Shown here in pieces: positions 55,638 to 64,000 of a stretch of DNA of 64,000 nt. The stretch lies in contig NC_092250.1 in assembly GCF_036320965.1 (NCBI RefSeq), positions 11,190,100-11,254,099 of the forward strand, written 5' to 3'. A model generated the notes under the pieces. The model was not told the origin of the DNA. It did not search any database and was given only the letters and a program-made list of their open reading frames with translations. The stretch's first letter is position 1, and each line of letters begins with the position of its first letter. The position numbers and the translations under genes were made by a program. Source of the stretch: Panulirus ornatus. Taxonomy: Eukaryota > Arthropoda > Malacostraca > Decapoda > Palinuridae.

Positions 55638-58502
55638 TCTCTTTTGCTTTGTCGCTGTCTCCCGCGTTTGCGAGGTAGCGCAAGGAAACAGACGAAAGAA
55701 ATGGCCCAACCCACCCCCATACACATGTACATACACACGTCCACACACGCAAATATACATACCTACACCGCTTTCCATGGTTTACCCCAGACGCTTCACA
55801 TGCCTTGATTCAATCCACTGATAGCACGTCAACCCCGGTATACCACATCGCTCCAATTCACTCTATTCCTTGCCCTCCTTTCACCCTCCTGCATGTTCAG
55901 GCCCCGATCACACAAAATCTTTTTCACTCCATCTTTCCACCTCCAATTTGGTCTCCCTCTTCTCCTCGTTCCCTCCACCTCCGACACATATATCCTCTTG
56001 GTCAATCTTTCCTCACTCATTCTCTCCATGTGACCAAACCATTTCAAAACATCCTCTTCTGCTCTCTCAACCACGCTCTTTTTATTTCCACACATCTCTC
56101 TTACCCTTACGTTACTTACTCGATCAAACCACCTCACACCACACATTGTCCTCAAACATCTCATTTCCAGCACATCCATCCTCCTGCGCACAACTCTATC
56201 CATAGTCCACGCCTCGCAACCATACAACATTGTTGGAACACTATTCCTTCAAACATACCCATTTTTGCTTTCCGAGATAATGTTCTCGACTTCCACACAT
56301 TCTTCAAGGCTCCCAGAATTTTCGCCCCCTCCCCCACCCTATGATCCACTTCCGCTTCCATGTTTCCATCCGCTGCCAGATCCACTCCCAGATATCTAAA
56401 ACACTTCACTTCCTCCAGTTTTTCTCCATTCAAACTCACCTCCCAATTGAATTGACCCTCAATCCTACTGTACCTAATAACCTTGCTCTTATTCACATTT
56501 ACTCTTAACTTTCTTCTTTCACACACTTTACCAAACTCAGTCACCAGCTTCTGCAGTTTCTCACATGAATCAGCCACCAGCGCTGTATCATCAGCGAACA
56601 ATAACTGACTCACTTCCCAAGCTCTCTTATCCCCAACAGACTTCATCCTTGCCCCACTTTCCAAAACTCTTGCATTCACCTCCCTACCAACCCCATCCAT
56701 AAACAAATTAAACAACCATGGAGACATCACACACCCCTGCCGCAAACCTACATTCACTGAGAACCAATCACTTTCCTCTCTTCCTACACGTACACATGCC
56801 TTACATCCTCGATAAAAACTTTTCACTGCTTCTAACAACTTGCCTCCCACACCATATATTCTTAATACCTTCCACAGAGCATCTCTATCAACTCTATCAT
56901 ATGCCTTCTCCAGATCCATAAATGCTACATACAAATCCATTTGCTTTTCTAAGTATTTCTCACATACATTCTTCAAAGCAAACACCTGATCCACACATCC
57001 TCTACCACTTCTGAAACCACACTGCTCTTCCCCAATCTGATGCTCTGTACATACCTTCACCCTCTCAATCAATACCCTCCCATACAATTTGCCAGGAATA
57101 CTCAACAAACTTATACCTCTGTAATTTGAGCACTCACTCTTATCCCCTTTGCCTTTGTACAATGGCACTATGCAGGCATTCCGCCAATCCTCAGGCACCT
57201 CACCATGAGTCATACATACATTAAATAACCTTACCAACCAGTCAACAATACAGTCACACCCTTTTTTAATAAATTCCACTGCAATACCATCCAAACCTGC
57301 TGCCTTGCCGGCTTTCATCTTCCGCAAAGCTTTTACTACCTCTTCTCTGTTTACCAAATCATTTTCCCTAACCCTCGCACTTTGCACACCACCTCGACCA
57401 AAACACCCTATATCTGCCACTCTATCATCAAACACATTCAACAAACCTTCAAAATACTCACTCCATCTCCTTCTCATATCACCACTACTTGTTATCACCT
57501 CCCCATTTGCGCCCTTCACTGAAGTTCCCATTTGCTCCCTTGTCTTACGCACTTTATTTACCTCCTTCCAGAACATCTTTTTATTCTCCCTAAAATTTAA
57601 TGAAACTCTCTCACCCCAACTCTCATTTGCCCTTTTTTTCACCTCTTGCACCTTTCTCTTGACCTCCTGTCTCTTTCTTTTATACATCTCCCACTCAATT
57701 GCATTTTTTCCCTGCAAAAATCGTCCAAATGCCTCTCTCTTCTCTTTCACTAATACTCTTACTTCTTCATCCCACCACTCACTACCCTTTCTAATCAACC
57801 CACCTCCCACTCTTCTCATGCCACAAGCATCTTTTGCGCAATCCATCACTGATTCCCTAAATACATCCCATTCCTCCCCCACTCCCCTTACTTCCATTGT
57901 TCTCACCTTTTTCCATTCTGTACTCAGTCTCTCCTGGTACTTCCTCACACAAGTCTCCTTCCCAAGCTCACTTACTCTCACCACCCTCTTCACCCCAACA
58001 TTCACTCTTCTTTTCAGGAAACCCATACAAATCTTCACCTTAGCCTCCACAAGATAATGATCAGACATCCCTCCAGTTGCACCTCTCAGCACATTAACAT
58101 CCAAAAGTCTCTCTTTCGCGCGCCTGTCAATTAACACGTAATCCAATAACGCTCTCTGGCCATCTCTCCTACTTACATAAGTATACTTATGTATATCTCG
58201 CTTTTTAAACCAGGTATTCCCAATCATCAGTCCTTTTTCAGCACATAAATCTACAAGCTCTTCACCATTTCCATTTACAACACTGAACACCCCATGTATA
58301 CCAATTATTCCCTCAACTGCCACATTACTCACCTTTGCATTCAAATCACCCAACACTATAACCTGGTCTCGTGCATCAAAACCATTAACACACTCATTCA
58401 GCTGTTCCCAAAACACTTGCCTCTCATGATCTTTCTTCTCATGCCCAGGTGCATATGCACCAATAATCACCCATCTCTCTCCATCAACTTTCAGTTTTAC
58501 CC

Positions 58503-58503
<1 letters not shown>
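55636..58503 (-). mobile_element. RTE LINE, near-complete, minus strand
   Basis: The minus strand holds most of the endonuclease, the linker, the complete RT and the short 3' UTR with the tail cgctacctcgcaaacgcggg. Only the first 70 or so endonuclease codons and the leader are missing, cut at a (TA)n at 58,504. One lesion breaks the frame. This is one of the two best-preserved copies in the window. Confidence 0.93.
55829..58503 (-). pseudogene. RTE endonuclease-reverse transcriptase, one frameshift
   Basis: The open frame covers 58,503-56,161, then continues in another frame from 56,230 to the natural stop at 55,829. In order: WVIIGAYAPGHEK and VLGDLNAKVSNVAV (endonuclease), DYVLIDRRAKERLLDV, GGMSDHYLVEAKVKIC, a basic linker KRKRQEVKRKVQEVKKRANE, RKMKAGKAAGLDGI, EDWRNACIVPLYKGKGD, EEQCGFRSGRG, FMDLEKAYDRVDRD, GLRQGCVMSPWLFN, LLFADDTALVADS. 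The break is a missing base near 56,238 (ttggaacactattcc; sister copies have ttggaaccactattcc). Catalytic residues of both domains appear intact. The protein would act in target-primed reverse transcription. Confidence 0.9.

Positions 58504-58588
<85 letters not shown>
58504..58588. repeat. (TA)n at the centre of an inverted RTE pair
   Basis: Pure TA run separating two divergent, near-complete RTE copies. Confidence 0.97.
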
Positions 58589-58591
<3 letters not shown>

Positions 58592-61146
58592 GTTTTGATG
58601 CACGAGACCGGGTTATAGTGATGGGTGATTTGAATGCAAAGGTGAGTAATGTGGCAGTTGAGGGAATAATTGGTATACATGGGGTGTTCAGTGTTGTAAA
58701 TGGAAATGGTGAAGAGCTTGTAGATTTATGTGCTGAAAAAGGACTGATGATTGGGAATACCTGGTTTAAAAAGCGAGATATACATAAGTATACTTATGTA
58801 AGTAGGAGAGATGGCCAGAGAGCGTTATTGGATTACGTGTTAATTGACAGGCGTGCGAAAGAGAGACTTTTGGATGTTAATGTGCTGAGAGGTGTAACTG
58901 GAGGGATGTCTGATCATTATCTTGTGGAGGCTAAGGTGAAGATTTGTATGGGTTTTCAGAAAAGAAGAGTGAATGTTGGGGTGAAGAGGGTGGTGAGAGT
59001 AAGTGAGCTTGGGAAGGAGACCTGTGTGAGGAAGTACCAGGAGAGACTGTGTACAGAATGGAAAAAGGTGAGAAAAATGGAAGTAAGGGGAGTGGGGGAG
59101 GAATGGGATGTATTTAGGGAATCAGTGATGGATTGCGCAAAAGATGCTTGTGGCATGAGAAGAGTGGGAGGTGGGTTGATTAGAAAGGGTAGTGAGTGGT
59201 GGGATGAAGAAGTAAGAGTATAAGTGAAAGAGAAGAGAGAGGCATTTGGACGATTTTTGCAGGGAAAAAATGCAATTGAGTGGGAGATGTATAAAAGAAA
59301 GAGACAGGAGGTCAAGAGAAAGGTGCAAGAGGTGAAAAAGAGGGCAAATGAGAGTTGGGGTGAGAGAGTATCATTAAATTTTAGGGAGAATAAAAAGATG
59401 TTCTGGAAGGAGGTAAATAAAGTGCGTAAGACAAGGGAGCAAATGGGAACTTCAGTGAAGGGCGCAAATGGGGAGGTGATAACAAGTAGTGGTGATGTGA
59501 GAAGGAGATGGAGTGAGTATTTTGAAGGTTTGTTGAATGTGTCTGATGATAGAGTGGCAGATATAGGGTGTTTTGGTCGAGGTGGTGTGCAAAGTGAGAG
59601 GGTTAGGGAAAATGATATGGTAAACAGAGAAGAGGTAGTAAAAGCTTTGCGGAAGATGAAAGCCGGCAAGGCAGCAGGTTTGGATGGTATTGCAGTGGAA
59701 TTTATTAAAAAAGGGGGTGACTGTATTGTTGACTGGTTGGTAAGGTTATTTAATGTATGTATGACTCATGGTGAGGTGCCTGAGGATTGGCGGAATGCCT
59801 GCATAGTGCCATTGTACAAAGGCAAAGGGGATAAGAGTGAGTGCTCAAATTACAGAGGTATAAGTTTGTTGAGTATTCCTGGTAAATTATATGGGAGGGT
59901 ATTGATTGAGAGGGTGAAGGCATGTACAGAGCATCAGACTGGGGAAGAGCAGTGTGGTTTCAGAAGTGGTAGAGGATGTGTGGACCAGGTGTTTGCTTTG
60001 AAGAATGTATGTGAGAAATACTTAGAAAAGCAAATGGATTTGTATGTAGCATTTATGGATCTGGAGAAGGCATATGATAGAGTTGATAGAGATGCTCTGT
60101 GGAAGGTATTAAGAATATATGGTGTGGGAGGCAAGTTGTTAGAAGCAGTGAAAAGTTTTTATCGAGGATGTAAGGCATGTGTACGTGTAGGAAGAGAGGA
60201 AAGTGATTGGTTCTCAGTGAATGTAGGTTTGCGGCAGGGGTGTGTGATGTCTCCATGGTTGTTTAATTTGTTTATGGATGGGGTTGTTAGGGAGGTAAAT
60301 GCAAGAGTTTTGGAAAGAGGGGCAAGTATGAAGTCTGTTGGGGATGAGAGAGCTTGGGAAGTGAGTCAGGTGTTGTTCGCTGATGATACAGCGCTGGTGG
60401 CTGATTCATGTGAGAAACTGCAGAAGCTGGTGACTGAGTTTGGTAAAGTGTGTGGAAGAAGAAAGTTAAGAGTAAATGTGAATAAGAGCAAGGTTATTAG
60501 GTACAGTAGGGTTGAGGGTCAAGTCAATTGGGAGGTGAGTTTGAATGGAGAAAAACTGGAGGAAGTGAAGTGTTTTAGATATCGGGGAGTGGATCTGGCA
60601 GCGGATGGAACCATGGAAGCGGAAGTGGATCATAGGGTGGGGGAGGGGGCGAAAATTCTGGGAGCCTTGAAGAATGTGTGGAAGTCGAGAACATTATCTC
60701 GGAAAGCAAAAATGGGTATGTTTGAAGGAATAGTGGTTCCAACAATGTTGTATGGTTGCGAGGCGTGGGCTATGGATAGAGTTGTGCGCAGGAGGATGGA
60801 TGTGCTGGAAATGAGATGTCTGAGGACAATGTGTGGTGTGAGGTGGTTTGATCGAGTAAGTAACGTAAGGGTAAGAGAGATGTGTGGAAATAAAAAGAGC
60901 GTGGTTGAGAGAGCAGAAGAGGGTGTTTTGAAATGGTTTGGGCACATGGAGAGAATGAGTGAGGAAAGGTTGACCAAGAGGATATATGTGTCGGAGGTGG
61001 AGGGAACGAGGAGAAGAGGGAGACCAAATTGGAGGTGGAAAGATGGAGTGAAAAAGATTTTGTGTGATCGTGGCCTGAACATGCAGGAGGGTGAAAGGAG
61101 GGCAAGGAATAGAGTGAATTGGAGCGATGTGGTATACAGGGGTTGA
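58589..61146 (+). pseudogene. RTE endonuclease-reverse transcriptase, one stop
   Basis: The frame is continuous from GFDARDRVIVMGDLNAKV through a single TAA at 59,221-59,223 (a Leu codon TTA in the minus sister copy) to the natural stop at 61,144-61,146. The 3' portion after the stop is 640 codons. Motifs: SDHYLVEAKVKIC near 58,909, the basic linker, RKMKAGKAAGLDGI, NYRGISLLSIPGKLYG, FMDLEKAYDRVDRD, GLRQGCVMSPWLFN, VLFADDTALVADS at about 60,373-60,411, MLYGCEAWAMDRV and LKWFGHMERMSEERL. An unusual Arg sits in CFRYRGVDL where sisters have Leu. Only these two changes stand out, so this insertion is young compared with 61.6-63.8 kb. Confidence 0.9.
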
Positions 61147-61340
61147 CGTGCTGTCAGTGGATTGAATCAAGGCATGTGAAGCGTCTGGGGTAAACCATGG
61201 AAAGCGGTGTAGGTATGTATATTTGCGTGTGTGGACGTGTGTATGTACATGTGTATGGGGGGGTTGGGCCATTTCTTTCGTCTGTTTCCTTGCGCTACCT
61301 CGCAAACGCGGGAGACAGCGACAAAGTATAAAAAAAAAAT
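58589..61340 (+). mobile_element. RTE LINE, near-complete, plus strand
   Basis: Runs from the middle of the endonuclease (FDARDRVIVMGDLNAKVSNV) to the short 3' UTR with its tail and A-run. It is interrupted by one stop. It faces away from the near-complete minus copy at 55,636-58,503, and the two begin at slightly different endonuclease positions, so the (TA)n replaces about 30 codons on this side. Confidence 0.93.
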
Positions 61341-61343
61341 ATA

Positions 61344-61360
<17 letters not shown>

Positions 61361-61395
<35 letters not shown>

Positions 61396-61510
61396 CAAAG
61401 GAAGGAACGGAGAATTGGGCCAGGTGAGGGTATTCCCTCAGAGGCCCAGTCCTCTGTTCTTGATGCTACCTCGCTAATGCGGGAAATGGCGAATAGTTTG
61501 AGAGAGAGAA

Positions 61511-61511
<1 letters not shown>
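61361..61511 (+). mobile_element. Non-autonomous RTE derivative, 3' half
   Basis: A T-run of about 35 nt, then caaaggaaggaacggagaat, ggtgagggtattccctcaga, ggcccagtcctctgttcttg and the tail ctacctcgctaatgcgggaa. The 5' half is missing; a (TA)n follows. Confidence 0.78.

Positions 61512-61590
<79 letters not shown>
61512..61590. repeat. (TA)n microsatellite
   Basis: TA run joining the derivative's tail to the truncated edge of the next RTE copy. Confidence 0.96.
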
Positions 61591-61591
<1 letters not shown>

Positions 61592-63843
61592 TTTACGTAT
61601 GTAAGTAGGAGAGATAGCCAGGGAGCGTTATTGGCTTAGGTGTTAAATCGATTGCCGCTTGAAAGAGAGACTTTTGGATGTTAATATGCTGAGAGGGGCA
61701 ACTGGAGGGATGTGATTATTATCTTTTGGAGGCGAAGGTGAAGATATGACAGGTTTTCAGAAAAGAAGACAGAATGTTGGGGTGAAAAGAGTAGTGAGCG
61801 TAATTGAACTTGGAAAGGAAAGTTTTGTGAGGAAGTGCCAAGAAAGGCTGGGTGCAGAATGGAAAAAGGTGAGAGCAAAGGACGTAAGGGGAGTGGAGAA
61901 GGAATGGGATGTATTGAGGGAAGCAGTGATGGCTTGCGCAAAAGATGACTGTGGCATGAGAAAGCTGGGAGGTGGGCGCTTTGGAAAGGGTGGTGAGTGG
62001 TTAAATGAAGTAAGATTGCTAGTGAAAGAGAAGAGAGAGGCATTTGAACGATTTTTGCAGAGAATGCATGAATAGTGTCATTGTATAAAGGCAAAAGGGA
62101 TAAAGGTGAGTGTTCAAATTACAGAGGTAAAAGTTTGTTGAGTATTCCTGGGAAATTATGTTGGAGGGTATTGATTGAGAGGGTGAAGGCATGTACAGTG
62201 CATCAGATTGGGGAAGAGCGATGTGGTTTCAGAAGTGGTAGAGGCTGTGTGGATCAGGTGTTTTCTTTGAAGAATGTATGTGAGAAATGCTTAGAAAATC
62301 AGATGGATTTGTCTGTAGCATTTATGGATCTGGAGAAGGTATATGATCGAGTTGATAGAGATGCTCTGTGGAAGGTATTAAGAGTATATGGTGTGGAAGG
62401 AAAGTTGCTAGAAGCAGTGAGTTTTTATCGAGGATGAAAGGCATGTATACAAGTGGGAAAAGAGGAAAGTGATTGGCTCCCAGTGAATGTTGGTTTACGG
62501 CAGGGGTGTGTGATGTTTCAGTGGTTTTTCAATGTGTTGATGGATGGGGTTGTTAGGGAGGTGATTGCAAGAGTTATGGAGAGAGGGGCAAGTATGCAGT
62601 CTGTTGAGGAAGAGAGGGCTTGGGAAGTGAGTCAGTTGGTGTTCGCTGATGATACGGCGCTGGTTGCTGATTCGGGTGAGAAACTGCATAAGCTGGTGAC
62701 TGAGTTTGGTAAAGTGTGTGAAAGAAGAAATCTGAGAGTAGATGTGATTAAGAGTAAGTTTATTAGGTTCGGTAGGGTTGAGGGACAAATCAATTGATAG
62801 GTAAGTTTGAATGGAGAAAAACTGGAGGAAATGAAGTGTTTTAAATATCTGGGCGTGGATTTAGCAGCAGATGGAACCATGGAAGCGAAAGTGAGTCACA
62901 GGGTGGGGGATTGAGTGAAGGTTCTGGGAGAGTTGAAGAATGTGTGGAAGGCGAGAACGTTATCTTGGTGAGCAAAAATAGGTATGTTTGAAGGAATAGT
63001 GGTTCCAACAATCTTATATGGTTGCGAGGCGTGGGCTATAGATAGGGTTGTGCAGAGAAGGATGGATGCGTTGGAAATGAGATATTTGAGGACAATATGT
63101 GGTGTGAGGTGGTTTGATCGGGTAAGTAATGAAAGGGTAAGAGAGATGTGTGGTAATAAAAAGGATGTGGTTGAAAGTGCAGATAAGGCTGTATTGAAAT
63201 GGTTTGGTCACATGGAGAAAATGAGTGAGAAAAGATTGACAAAAAGGATGTATGTGTCAGAGGTGGAGGGAACAAGGAGAAGTGGGAGACAAATTGGAGG
63301 TGGAAGGATGGAGTGAAAAATATTTTGAGCGATCGGGGCTTGAATATAGTGGAGGGTGAAAGGCGTGCAAGGAATAGAGTGAACTGGAACGATATGGAAT
63401 AACGCGGTCAACGTGTTGTCATTGGATTGAACCAGGGTATGTGAAGCGTCTGGGGTAAACCATGGAAATTTTTGTGGGGCCTGGATGTGGAAAGGGAAAT
63501 GTGGTTTTGGTGCATTACACATGACTGCTAGAGACTGAGTGTTGACTTTTCCTAGCGCTACCTCACACGCGCGCGGGGGGAGGGGGGTGCCATTTCATGT
63601 GTGGCGCGTTGGCGAGAGAAATGGATGAAAGAAGCAAGTATGAATATATACATGTGTATATGTGTGTATATGTATATGTATATGTATATGTATGTATATG
63701 TATACGTTGAAATGTATAGGTATGTACATGTGCGTGTTTGGGCGTTTATGTATATACATGTGTATGTCGGTGGGTTGGGCCATTGTTTCGTGTTTCCTTG
63801 CGCTATCTCACTAGCATGGGAGACAGCGACAAAGTATAATAGA
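61591..63843 (+). mobile_element. Older RTE LINE copy with internal deletion, long 3' UTR
   Basis: Starts in the endonuclease (FTYVSRRDSQGALL equivalent) and is more diverged than the other copies. Open pieces are 61,746-62,075, 62,075-62,437, 62,453-62,797 and 62,984-63,316. A deletion at about 62,061-62,067 joins EAFERFLQR in the linker directly to NACIVPLYKGKRD, losing the linker and the first RT block. RT motifs remain in drifted form (CLENQMDLSVAFMDLEKVYD, GLRQGCVMFQWFFN, LVFADDTALVADS). The long 3' UTR (63,400-63,843) shows gtggggcctggatgtggaaa and both cgct.cctc motifs. Confidence 0.9.
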
Positions 63844-63845
63844 AT

Positions 63846-64000
<155 letters not shown>

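Noticed and set aside
55805..56344. Long Ser/Pro/His-rich frames (for example beginning FRPRSHKIFFTPSFHLQFGL) opposite each RTE copy
   Set aside because: They are antisense shadows of the RT coding strand; their openness follows from the codon use of the true frame and they appear wherever the LINE does.

Overview
This window is repeat-dense eukaryotic DNA with no host protein-coding gene that I can support. The long (TA)n, (CA)n and (GA)n tracts, the piled-up non-LTR retrotransposons, a Penelope-like element with a GIY-YIG domain and tRNA-derived SINEs suggest an arthropod, most plausibly a decapod crustacean. That is an inference from repeat style, not from a marker gene.

The dominant resident is one non-LTR retrotransposon family that I assign to the RTE (RTE/BovB-like) clade. 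It has an APE-type endonuclease (motifs GAYAP, GDLNAKV, SDHYLV), a reverse transcriptase (YRGISLL, FMDLEKAYDRV, RQGCVMSPWLFN, FADDTALV) and a typical RTE C-terminus (TMLYGCEAWAMD, LKWFGHMERM). About fifteen copies or pieces occur on both strands, all damaged. The best are 55.6-58.5 kb (minus, one frameshift), 58.6-61.3 kb (plus, one stop) and 39.1-40.9 kb (plus, open but 5'-truncated). A short non-autonomous derivative combines the 5' end and 3' tail of this family. Older CR1/Jockey-like relics lie at 12.4-14.2 kb and 35.8 kb. A head-to-head pair of Penelope-like elements lies at 52.5-54.8 kb and carries traces of a hammerhead-type ribozyme.

Layout: 0-1.6 kb RTE copy; 1.6-4.5 kb unrecognised DNA; 4.54-10.19 kb first arm of a large inverted duplication; 11.1-16.2 kb RTE and CR1 fragments; 16.3-33.5 kb three direct copies (A, B, C) of one duplicon containing a SINE and an RTE pseudogene; 32.9-41.2 kb inverted RTE pairs and a CR1 scrap; 41.25-47.17 kb second arm of the inverted duplication; 47.4-50.6 kb an RTE copy with an internal 683-bp tandem duplication; 50.8-52.5 kb unrecognised DNA with two (GA)n tracts; 52.5-54.8 kb Penelope pair; 54.8-64 kb RTE copies.

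Two themes stand out. First, mobile elements repeatedly occur as 5'-to-5' pairs (33.8, 39.1, 41.2, 53.5 and 58.5 kb), usually across a (TA)n tract. Second, duplicon B (21.2-27.2 kb) is a copy of C peppered with single-base indels and carrying C-specific variants. It looks like unpolished long-read sequence inserted into the assembly rather than a genomic copy. Structural claims in the 16-33 kb region should therefore be checked against reads first.
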